Origin: Hymenolepis diminuta
Taxonomy: Eukaryota; Platyhelminthes; Cestoda; Cyclophyllidea; Hymenolepididae
Direction of reading: 5' to 3'
Length of the DNA: 64,000 bases
Assembly: GCA_900708905.1 (NCBI GenBank)
Contig: CAADRB010000028.1
Location: 538,408-602,407 of the forward strand
In this document: positions 53,701 through 62,683 of the stretch, in pieces
Layout: each line of letters opens with the position of its first letter
How positions within the stretch are numbered: the first letter of the stretch is position 1
Made by a program: the position numbers and the translations under genes
The notes under the pieces: model-generated
The model's database searches: none
Told to the model about the DNA's origin: nothing
What the model saw: only the letters and a program-made list of their open reading frames with translations

Positions 53701-54426
53701 TAAATTGAAAATGAGAACCTCACTGCAAAACAAAAACATGCTAACGTATTGCCCTTCCCAGCTTTAAGAACTTTACCACAATAAGATTGGAAGGAGACAT
53801 AGATAATAGCAGATACCTGGGGTTAAGCAGTGGGAAAAGTGGTAGACATCTTACTGATTGAGGGAAGAATTAAAGATGAAAATCTGGGTCAAATTTAATA
53901 AGCAAACATGGAAAGCTTTAGGTAAGATCCAAAGTCACTTTTGCCTCTTCCTCTTCAGATAGCCAAGGAGCAACTTGATTGTCCATAATAATCTTTCTTT
54001 CAGGGCCTAACCAATCCCGTCTCCTCAACTTCTGAATCAGCCTCCGCACTAAGTCTCCTCTCCAATGTGCAGGAGGCTTTAGATGCTGCTGTAGAACAGT
54101 TAGCGACCACGAGCGGTGAGGCGATAAATGAGAGTCGGGAGTTCTTCCGAACCCACCTAGACTGGCGTGTCACTCGGCTGAGGAATATCCTCCAAATTGA
54201 ACCTCCCTTCTCCTCCTCCATTCATCCTGACATCTCCTCAACTACAATAGAACAGCAACAAAATGTAGAAGAGGCAACGGCGGTCAGTCAGCTCATTGAA
54301 CTCCTCATGCCGAGCATTCGAAGTGCAATGACTGAAACGCTGACTGCAACAGGAACTGCGACGACTGAACAGGTTGTGGACAGGAGGTCGCTGAGGGTTT
54401 CTGCTGACCCTCTACCTACGGAATAG
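14750..54426 (+). CDS. WDR62/MAPKBP1 family WD40 scaffold protein
   Basis: Twenty-one exons join with every phase matching to 1282 aa (human WDR62 1518): 14750-14791, 14831-14934, 15001-15121, 16110-16322, 17178-17276, 21621-21821, 23601-23744, 25372-25496, 26580-26877, 27707-27773, 27912-28125, 30242-30333, 32601-32806, 38611-38914, 41974-42256, 43835-43925, 49769-50212, 52170-52252, 52327-52408, 52480-52692, 54004-54426. Residues about 15-820 form the paired WD40 propellers (LERVLGFTAAN, SPDGKYIITGE, FVTVGIRHVRFW, LAVACQDRQLRLY, DSCVFIWRLP). The rest is a Ser-rich, poorly conserved tail with an alanine run, closing with a helix (VQEALDAAVEQL ... REFFRTHLDW) that matches the C-terminal dimerisation helix of WDR62. 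By homology it scaffolds JNK signalling and organises spindle poles and centrosomes. An acceptor 'cattttcag' lies 14 nt before the ATG. One family member is seen, which cannot be assigned to WDR62 rather than MAPKBP1. Confidence 0.93.
15367..15393. repeat. Perfect 12-bp inverted repeat (hairpin) in WDR62 intron 3
   Basis: The arms 'tctgtggtaaat' and 'atttaccacaga' are exact reverse complements separated by 'agc'. This would form a stable hairpin in the pre-mRNA. No longer hairpin consistent with a microRNA precursor is apparent around it. Confidence 0.6.
19772..19850 (+). repeat. Dispersed repeat family R2, copy 2
   Basis: Shares with 46831-46918 the order 'ccaagatattc', 'cttgttgacc', 'gttgatttaatt', 'tggttg' and 'gatttattt'. 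About 80 bp; no open frame or terminal repeats. Confidence 0.5.
20377..20594 (-). repeat. tRNA-derived SINE-like element, copy 1 (best preserved)
   Basis: On the minus strand it starts with a tRNA-like head. This carries a Pol III B-box-like 'acgagttcgattcccatcc' (20524-20542 on +). It is followed by a unique body ('tgagcgatatggtcaat', 'ctggctaatatagagg', 'tggcagaatccgagtc') and a tail 'agccaagatgaacatt ... aacgctttcctaaa'. Length is about 218 bp. It aligns end to end with the plus-strand copy at 48155. It is non-coding and inserted antisense in a WDR62 intron. Confidence 0.7.
21903..22080 (-). repeat. SINE-like element, copy 2 (eroded head)
   Basis: Minus-strand copy: tail 'aagatgagcgcag', body, and a B-box remnant 'acgagttcaatacc' near 22035-22050. 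The head is poorly kept. Confidence 0.55.
22132..22295 (-). repeat. SINE-like element, copy 3
   Basis: Minus-strand copy: head 'gtgcagtgattaaggcacc', B-box-like 'aaggattcgatacccat', body 'agtgagtggaatgga', tail 'caaagataagagttgaaaa'. It is shortened in the middle of the body. Confidence 0.55.
22888..23225 (+). repeat. Dispersed repeat family R3, copy 1 (longest)
   Basis: About 340 bp. It shares with 25796-26010 the order 'agatcaga', 'tttattgatg', 'gaatt ... gattatgac', and an end block 'cattgtttcgtctttct' versus 'cattgttttgcctttct'. Its first part ('ccagaccccaaagag') also matches 26265-26345. No coding potential was seen; the class is unknown. Confidence 0.5.
25796..26010 (+). repeat. Dispersed repeat family R3, copy 2 (5' truncated)
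   Basis: Begins at the 'agatcagatc' block and runs to 'gcattgttttgcctttct', matching the second two-thirds of the copy at 22888. Lies in WDR62 intron 8. Confidence 0.45.
26265..26345 (+). repeat. Dispersed repeat family R3, copy 3 (5' part only)
   Basis: Matches the start of the copy at 22888 through 'cagaccccaaagtgatag' and then stops. Lies about 250 bp after copy 2 in the same intron. Confidence 0.4.
27303..27512 (-). repeat. SINE-like element, copy 4
   Basis: Minus-strand copy with head 'cacagtggttacgtcc', B-box-like 'cacgggttcgatatcc' (27450-27465), body 'aatgagtagactgacc', 'tggcagaatttgagtt' and tail 'agccaagatgagcgctga'. It is full length, in WDR62 intron 9. Confidence 0.65.
28126..30241. 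other. WDR62 intron 11 (2.1 kb)
   Basis: Non-coding. Contains a G-rich, pyrimidine-poor stretch near 28480-28680 and the R2 repeat copy at 29811-29885. No gene is supported. Confidence 0.5.
29811..29885 (+). repeat. Dispersed repeat family R2, copy 3
   Basis: Core 'ggtcggttgatttaatt' followed by 'cctcgattcatttgcattt', matching the copy at 46831. Confidence 0.45.
31028..31430 (-). mobile_element. Ty3/gypsy retrotransposon integrase relic (antisense)
   Basis: On the minus strand the translation runs through worn integrase-core blocks: 'DPLQPSNDFTYFLTIVNR', then in another frame 'TKGTLLERWIATFG', 'FFSELTNLLGI', 'IRTSAHHVQANSLVENFYRQ' and 'LKAALTTQARL'. These correspond in order to the standard gypsy integrase region, including the (H)PQAN-V-E-FHRQLK block. 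The stretch around the second catalytic Asp is deleted, and stops or frameshifts are present. No LTRs, reverse transcriptase or RNase H are seen nearby. It is a dead fragment in WDR62 intron 12, opposite to the host gene. Confidence 0.75.
32050..32254 (-). repeat. SINE-like element, copy 5
   Basis: Minus-strand copy with the best A-box-like head, 'agtggtgaagtggttaacg'. The B box is worn. The body 'aatgagcagaatagccaac', 'ctgggtaatgtagaggg' and the tail 'aacgctttcctgg' are kept. Confidence 0.6.
36012..36028. repeat. (TA)n microsatellite
   Basis: Uninterrupted TA dinucleotide run of 17 bp in a WDR62 intron. Confidence 0.7.
37387..37540 (+). repeat. SINE-like element, copy 6 (tail lost)
   Basis: Plus-strand head 'agtgacgtagtggtcaac', the loop region 'gaatcagaggtcacaag', then body 'ggttggaataaccaac' and 'accagttaatttcggt'. 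The terminal tail is not recognisable. Confidence 0.5.
38975..39150 (-). repeat. SINE-like element, copy 7
   Basis: Minus-strand copy immediately after WDR62 exon 14: tail 'aaaatgagtgttgggaaaa', body 'gtgacagaaatcgagatt', 'aatgagcggaatggctgac'. The head is eroded. Confidence 0.5.
39151..41973. other. WDR62 intron 14, remainder
   Basis: Non-coding. Overlapping minus-strand open frames at 40129-40614 (up to 117 codons) have Lys/Cys-rich products that I do not recognise, and no splice or poly(A) support. A possible worn SINE head lies near 41740-41830. Confidence 0.45.
44422..44610 (+). repeat. SINE-like element, copy 8
   Basis: Plus-strand copy: body 'cagtgagcgaaatatctaa', 'gcggcagaattcgagct', 'aatgaggctcaatgctg', tail 'tctatgatgagcctgtgaaa'. 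It ends about 80 bp before the mariner element. Confidence 0.55.
44693..44723 (+). repeat. mariner left terminal inverted repeat
   Basis: Thirty-one bases identical to the reverse complement of 45873-45903, preceded by TA. Immediately inside lies 'catagatggcgctag', a phrase typical of mariner 5' ends. Confidence 0.9.
44872..45839 (+). pseudogene. Broken mariner transposase
   Basis: The ATG at 44872 begins a normal mariner N-terminus (MDQKWINFVF), but a frameshift near 44893-44905 brings a TGA; the frame continues from 44905 (MGKNTVQAKQWLEKCYGDS), covering the helix-turn-helix region. Residues around the first catalytic Asp fall in the assembly gap. After it come HQDNAPCHKS and YSPDLAPSDYWLF, whose two Asp residues are 34 residues apart, the DD34D signature of mariner. 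A premature TGA at 45804-45806 then cuts the last eleven or so residues before the expected TAA at 45837-45839. As sequenced it cannot make a full transposase, unless the single-base problems near the gap are assembly errors. Confidence 0.85.
45078..45444. other. Assembly gap (run of N)
   Basis: 367 N inside the mariner transposase, with one further N at 44962. Collapse of near-identical mariner copies during assembly is a likely cause. The gap size may be an estimate. Confidence 0.97.
45873..45903 (-). repeat. mariner right terminal inverted repeat
   Basis: Exact reverse complement of 44693-44723, followed by the TA target duplication. Confidence 0.9.
46831..46918 (+). repeat. Dispersed repeat family R2, copy 4 (best preserved)
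   Basis: About 88 bp: 'tatccaagatattcgg', 'gcttgttgaccggttg', 'tggttggtcatgccatc', 'cgatttatttacattttca'. It serves as the reference for the other R2 copies. Confidence 0.5.
48155..48368 (+). repeat. tRNA-derived SINE-like element, copy 9 (well preserved)
   Basis: Plus-strand, about 214 bp. A-box-like 'gatggcacgttggtcaccg' and B-box-like 'acgagttcgattcctatcg' (48207-48225) lie at tRNA-like spacing. The unique body follows ('tagcggaatggccaactgc', 'gtggcagaatttgagtct', 'ggctccatgatgccactc') and the tail is 'ccaagatgaatgttgaa'. It is near-collinear with the minus-strand copy at 20377. Confidence 0.7.
50682..50815 (+). repeat. SINE-like element, copy 10 (head and body)
   Basis: Plus-strand: 'gattcgtctgtcatgtcat', B-box remnant 'gggattcgatgcttatcgg', then 'actcagtgaacg', 'ctggttaag' and a shortened body. 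Confidence 0.45.
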
Positions 54427-54522
54427 GGTCTTTGGTGATTGTCTAGCTTGTACAGTATTTTATTTTGACTTTGACTCCCCCTACTGCTTTCACCATTTCA
54501 TTATGTACTTTTAATGACTTAA

Positions 54523-54535
54523 ATATATATATATA
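54523..54535. repeat. (AT)n microsatellite
   Basis: Short AT dinucleotide run about 100 bp after the WDR62 stop codon. Confidence 0.6.
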
Positions 54536-55470
54536 CTCTTAATGGTCATATTAGTAATGATTCTTATGATCATGGATACTATTTATTTGTTGGTGAATAG
54601 GATATTTTTTATTATACTCGCTCTTGGCATAGAAAGAAACTTATACGTCATGGTAAGGATAACAGTAAACTAATTCACTGTGTTATGAAAAGAGGAATGG
54701 GCTAATTAATAATAAATTGGAGCACCAGGAACCCCTCTTTATTTGAACTATGGAGGCATTGGATCTTTCACGTTCGCATAAGGGGTAAAGTTCACCGTGT
54801 TTCATGTTCGTAGGTGAGATTATGTTCATAAATATGGATGACTACTTGATTTAAATGAGTGTTTGATAACACCTCAATTCATTTGTATTTTCAATGAGTC
54901 AGTAGCAAGTAGAAAAAACTAACGCCGTCCATCGCTTTTTAAGCAATTTGATCGCCTTTCATATTAATTCAATGTAATCTAACTGAACAGTTTTAATTCT
55001 CATTAAAATAGACGAGTCGAGGAATAACAGGTTTATTATAAGGGAAAGTGAGTAATATTCCGGTTATTTTCAGTCGCAAAATGGAGGTTTTCTTTTGGTT
55101 TTGAATAATGCTTGATGTTGCGTTATTCTTAAGACCTTGAAGAATGAATTTTTATGCGTTTCCAAATTGTTTATCTAGGATATCACTAACCTCTGGGACC
55201 TAATTATCTCGACCTCACAGTGACGTTTGAAGTGTTTGACCCTGCTGCAACCTCAAAAATGTTTCCAACCCCACAGCGGTACTTGAAGTGCTTAATTCGG
55301 GATGATCTCAAGATTCCCAATTGATTTATTTTAATTAGCGGGATATGCCACTTAAGTGATTTTTGAGTGAACGTTGTTAGGGTTCATTTTTCCCCATCAG
55401 GGGTGTTCGGAACCATTCCATCTCTTTATGCTACCCCTTCTCTATAAAACTATATAAAGACCCTTTTATA

Positions 55471-55484
55471 AACACACACACACA
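55471..55484. repeat. (CA)n microsatellite
   Basis: Seven-unit AC/CA run in the WDR62-DLD intergenic stretch. Confidence 0.65.
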
Positions 55485-56020
55485 GTTGTCATTTATCTAC
55501 TAGTATGGTTCTCTCCCTCGATTTTCCTCTGTTCCAATCTCTTTCAGTTCTTCCCCGACACTAGTATTTTGATCACTGTTACTCTAACAGCAATTTGGTG
55601 ACTTTAATTCTTGTTGCCTCAACAACATGATTCTGTGAGCATCCACCCCTTGGTCAACAATAGCTTCTACCTCAACAATCTTTTAGACTTCAGATATTTG
55701 AAAGGATTACGTTCGCTTGTAGAGAACGGTCGGATTGGTGGAAGGTTTTTTAAGAACTTAGGATTACTTTCATCTGTGTATTTGCAATCCACTGTTAATT
55801 CATTTAATAACGGAAAAAAGCATAGATCTCAGTTTGGCCAAATCTAAAATATTATATTGCCGGGGTTAGTAAAGGGTGTGTTCATGGTAAACCTGATTGA
55901 GGAATCACTTTTAATATTTTTTAGATTAAATCGGTGAGGAAATCTAGATTCAAGCATGAGGATAATGAATAGGGCATTCAGTTGCTGTGCTCTGGTGGCA
56001 CTTCGTTTAACGCGCTCTTA

Positions 56021-56110
56021 TTCAAAGTCAGAAATAGAATTTCTCACCAAGGCGGCTCCACGATGTTATTTCTCTATCCAAGGTAAATAGTTGAAAACGC
56101 CTTCATGAAA
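56021..56110 (+). repeat. SINE-like element, copy 11 (tail only)
   Basis: Plus-strand: 'cagaaatagaatttctcacc', 'aaggcggctccacgatg', 'tctctatccaaggtaaat', 'gttgaaaacgcctt' match the 3' half of the family. Confidence 0.5.
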
Positions 56111-58199
56111 AGCCGTGAAAGTTTTTTCTTTATTTCTATGCAAATCTTAGCTCTTTCAAACTAACAATTAAGAAGATGAGTTTAATGCCAGCACTCAATT
56201 TTCTAAACCCGTGCAGCTTCAGATGTAAGCAAAAATGCACATGAATTGAAAATTTGATTGTTGAAACTCCAGCAATCAGTAAATTAATCACCACATACTT
56301 CTTAAACTGAGTAGTTCTTATTGAAAAGTGGCGCCAATTGCTACTCGATATCGAGTTAAATCCAGTAAACGTAAGATGGAAAGCTGTATGCCTCCCCGTT
56401 CAACTTTCTTCTGTTATGGGAACAATATTTGATCAATTAGAAACAAATTTATTGCAATATAGCCCTATTTGATTAAATCATTGTCTATAAATGGGTCATA
56501 TGCGCAATCAGGTTGAGTAGAAATCGAAATAAAATTTTGCTTCTGAAATTCCATGTTATATCACCAAAGAATTACTTAGTCTCTCCGTTAAATTGTCATG
56601 AGCGGAGATTGGCCTTTCATCAGCCGCTGTCACTGAAACAGTCATAACTCTAGTTCTAACTTGTCTTTACTCAAAAATGTGAGAAGGTAAATTAGATATG
56701 TTGATTCGCAATTATAATGATGAAGGCCTGAGAGGGGAGGAGAGGGTTTAGCCATCTCGTCTCTTATTTGGAAAGTGCCAATTAATGGCAGGGAGCACTA
56801 GATCAATAACCACGACGTTGTCCGTTCCGATTCATTGTGATAACCAGTCTAATCTTGAACACTTTCAGTCACTCATCGAAATCGGGAGATTAGTAGAACT
56901 ACAATCCCACAGGTTAGCTTGGCCAGTTTTTGTTTTGTCCTATCAGTATCTTAATCCCGCAACAGCTTACACAATCCAAAATTGATTATTTTAATTTGAA
57001 ACTTTTACAGCTTGCAAATAGTTTGCTCTAAATTTATCAAATCTCGAGTTCCGTCCATGTATAGGTGGTAAATTAAACAATTTTCTTCCATTTTAGAAAT
57101 CAGGAAGGAGCTGGATTATCAATTACTCTATAGATAAGAGCGCGCAGGTTTTTTCCACTATCCACCATAGTGCACTTCTAATCTTCAGAACTTTTCGAGG
57201 GGCATCTTTTGCACCTAGCTGAACTAAATTGAGCACAAGGAAGAGATTGTACTCTTAGCAGTCACAACTGAACCATCCTCGTCTTATTTATTTATGAAAC
57301 CTTTTTTCTCGATGTTTTCACATTGTGAAATCCCTTTCTACTTCTAGCCCTATTAAACTAGGGAAATATAATTAACTAGTTTGTAATAGAACTTGCCAAT
57401 CGCAGAATACATTAATATTTAAAAAGTTATATTTTCGGATTTTGGATTCGTAAATTGACAAAAAATTTTTTGCTGAAATAGCACATGAAGAAAGTAACTA
57501 GACTAATTGAGCAGTGGGCAAATATATTCAGCAGAAAAATTAAGTGATAAGGCACAACACAACCGAGCACGTCAAGGCAACCTTTAATTTTACTAGAAAC
57601 ATACAAATATGTAGAGAAGGAAAGTTCAACTTTAGGAGGGATAGTAGGGACAGTAGGAGAACCCACTTCATCTGATCGACTATTCTTTCCAGTTTAGAGT
57701 TTGATTAGGTCTGTCTTATCCTTTTTTCCTTTAAAAAGTCCAAATTTCATGCGGCTTCAAAGCCATCTTTTTCACAATTGCTGTAGATACACGATTTTAA
57801 TCTGCAGCTGACTCAACGAAATAAACGTAGCTAGTACTAAAATCATTCATGAACTGGCGAACCTTTCATCTCTTGTAATGCTCAATCACTTTAAGCCCCC
57901 ATTTCTATATATTCTCCTCATCATAGACCACTTTTATCACCATAGGTGATGAAACCCTATCTTCTTATGTTCCAGTGTCTGAAGGGTTTGTTTGAGTTAA
58001 TGTAGCCAGTTGTTGCGAAACAATGTTTTACTTCATACTATATTCTCTCTGCATCTCTCCAAATTTTTGTTAAATCTTGCAGAATGCGGAATAATAATAA
58101 TTACACTAACGATTAATAAACTTTAGCTTCTTTCAAGAAGGTGAAAGTTTAAAGTCGGAATCGATGGTACACATGCAAAGTTTGATAAATCAGATATAG

Positions 58200-58384
58200 T
58201 ATGTGCCGGTGGTTACGAATCTAATGCTCATCGGTTCATAATTATTGAGCGTAAATGCCAACTATACCGGCTAAATAAGTCTTATAGAGGAGAAAGAGTG
58301 GTAGAATTCGAGCTTCTCACGAGAGGTTCGAATGATACTATTCCTCAAAACAGGATGGATGATGATAAACGTTCTCCTAAACAG
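58200..58384 (+). repeat. SINE-like element, copy 12
   Basis: Plus-strand: head 'gccggtggttacgaatct', body 'attgagcgtaaatgccaac', 'ggctaaataagtc', 'gtggtagaattcgagctt', tail 'caggatggatgatgataaa'. Diverged, but in the right order. Confidence 0.5.
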
Positions 58385-58411
58385 AGTAGGGATTTACTAT
58401 TATTAAATCAG

Positions 58412-58702
58412 TTATTTCAATGCAAAGACCTTATCTAGACCGTCATCGATGTCAGCAGCTAGGGTTGCACTCGGAAGCATAAAAATCATGCCCAGCTTCA
58501 CGTGATAATTTTTCGACATCTTGAAGCCATCACAAATGCTAAAACGTGCATGTTGGTTCATATCTGCTCTGTCAACTGTTATGTAATCCTTTTGAATCAC
58601 AAAATGTTTACACACTGCCTTGCACAGAGCAATGATAAAGAAACTACAACCTCCGAAGCAGGTACTGAGGTACACTAAATTTGTCCACTCAGGAGTTTCC
58701 AA
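58412..58702 (-). other. Uncertain 96-codon open frame
   Basis: A minus-strand frame from ATG to stop. It has a hydrophobic segment near the N-terminus (VYLSTCFGGCSFFIIAL) and a hydrophilic second half. I see no family match and no splice or poly(A) context. It could be a small gene, an exon of an unseen gene, or chance. Confidence 0.2.
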
Positions 58703-59245
58703 TGAATGTCACAGTTATTTACTTCCCTCGTTAAACTTCACGTAAAACTCGTCCCCATTCTACCCACACACTATTTTAGCTACACGATAAATTTCTCCCC
58801 CGCTACATCCTAATAAAAGCATTCTCTCCATGTTCTCAGTCTCCTTCCTATATTATTTGCGGTGAAGACGGTATACATCCTTCACTAAGCTCCTTTTAAA
58901 ATACTAGATCCAAATATTTAAAAATAAGGTATTGTGTTTTCTAAAATAGAACAAATGAAATTAAATAATTTTGCCACTATAACACTTTGAATTAGTAGAA
59001 AGCAAGAGTTCACGACCGTTTTAGCGAACATGTCGAACGATGCAAGTAAACTATTCTAATTTCTTACCTACCACTCTCTAAATCACCCCAGATAGTGAGA
59101 AATCCGTCTTTTTTTTCACGAAAATATTAATTCTTTGGGCTCGAGAAAACTATTATCGAAAAAATGAGACGGAAACTAGGAACTACAGGAAATGCTTGTG
59201 AAAGTCTATATCCGAAAGACTACACAAGGTTGACACACATGTGCT

Positions 59246-61073
<1,828 letters not shown>

Positions 61074-62683
61074 GAGGCCTGATAGGAATAAATCAACCGA
61101 CCAAGTGACCTTTAATAGAAACAATTCCAAACAAATATATCAATATTTCTGACAGTTAATTCGAAAAAGTATAACAAATTTGTATATTCTCGTTCATAAG
61201 CTGAATTATTTGAATTACATTTAATCATTATGATTTGTACCTAAATTTTTACAAGTTAATCCATAGTTTGTCGGCAGAGATCAAGCGCTTATTTGGTTAG
61301 TTTATGAGACTAGACGGAAACAAATAAATCTGCTTCCTATTCGTAATAAAATTTCGAGTTGATTTGGCAATAATTTGATATTTGTTTCGTTACTGGTTAA
61401 AAGAGAGGGTCACCACATATAGAAGGATAATACTGGAACCGCCACAAGGTATACAATGATGAAAAACAAAAACTCTAACAAAATTATTAAAACTTTATTT
61501 GATTCTAATTTAAATTTGGTGAATCGAATGCGTACGCATCAATACAATCTGTAGGGAAAAAGGTATTGATTTCTAAGATATCGAATGTTAGATAATTTAA
61601 GTAATTCATTTTTTGTATTTTTTGTGAAATTTTTGTGAAAAATTCGGAAAATCTTTTGCTTATGCAGTAGAAACTGCACCATCTGCGATCGATTAGATAT
61701 GGCACCGATTTCTAATTGTATGTAACCGCTCGAAAAATAAAAAATACGAAGCCCAAATTGTTTTAAAAAGACGGAAAATAAGAAGGGGAATTAGTTTGGG
61801 GTGAGAGGTTGCTAATGATAAATTCATTGGAATGAGTTCACATGTTGCGAACTTACAGAGATAATATTTATTGTGCGAAATTAATATATAAAACGGTAAA
61901 GTTAACATTCAGATTGATGCACGTAGAAAATAAATACTTCCTCCGCGTCAATTAAAAATTGTAGATGACACAGTATATTTGTAATTACATCAATACATTG
62001 TAAGTTGTATTAAATCAAATATATTACACAATTTTGATACAAAACTGCTTATCTTATCATATACTTTTCCAATTGATAAATTCTACAATATGGAGTATTA
62101 TTTTATCATTACTACACGAACGCTGTAGTAATTTTTCACACGAACCCTAATCAGGCTGCATATTTCTACAGTGTTATAAGACGGGCCGCTTTTGGAAAGG
62201 ATTTATTCCAGAGAGATTACATTAAGAGCCGACTGGAGGTAAAATCATTCATTAGGAGGATGAGTAAGAAGATGAACGGATATGGCTACGTCACGTACAC
62301 CATTAACATATATAACAAGACGGCATTTATTCGGGGATTGTTCCCATTGTCTTTCGTCGGTGTGCTTCATTTCCATTAGTCCATTGGGTGCCTTAGATAG
62401 CAGAGCCCTCCTATTGGTTGGTTTTATCACCATGCTAGCCTATTCTCGATTCTCTTTGGAGCCTAGGTATCCACATCGTACAGTGGGCGTATGATGCCAT
62501 TTTCCTGATTAATTTATCATAAATATGTCGTATTTGTTTAATTTTCTATGAATAGTTTAAACTAATAGATCGTTGCTTTGCCTCTTTGGTACTTTTGTAA
62601 CTATCGTGAACTGAAGCATTATAATTTTACCTAATTTGACCCTCCGTTTCTCCCCAGTTTATTTTACATCCCCTGATTTTCCA
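61074..62683. other. Divergent intergenic region, DLD and UBXN4-like promoters
   Basis: 1.6 kb between two genes transcribed apart. The DLD side is very AT-rich. 62240-62480 is more GC-balanced and contains CCAAT-type motifs in both orientations ('cctattggttgg', 'gtccattggg'), which suits a promoter of the UBXN4-like gene. Overlapping short frames there (62245-62433 minus, 62282-62494 plus) are not supported as genes. Confidence 0.45.

Larger units (their letters stand above)
54427..59245. other. Intergenic region between WDR62 and DLD 3' ends
   Basis: The two genes converge on this 4.8-kb stretch. It holds microsatellites, an imperfect direct duplication near 55213-55305, two SINE-like copies and a minus-strand 96-codon frame at 58412-58702. 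No AATAAA lies close to the WDR62 stop; the first good one is near 54709. No gene is firmly supported. Confidence 0.5.

Noticed and set aside
57427..57666. 79-codon minus-strand frame with a hydrophobic middle
   Set aside because: Hydrophobicity follows from T-rich codons; no other evidence.
62245..62494. Overlapping short frames on both strands in the UBXN4-like promoter region; the minus one contains a protein-like stretch RLVIYVNGVRDVAISVHLL
   Set aside because: Only 62-70 codons, no splice partners found and no known domain; the GC-balanced promoter base composition alone could keep frames open.
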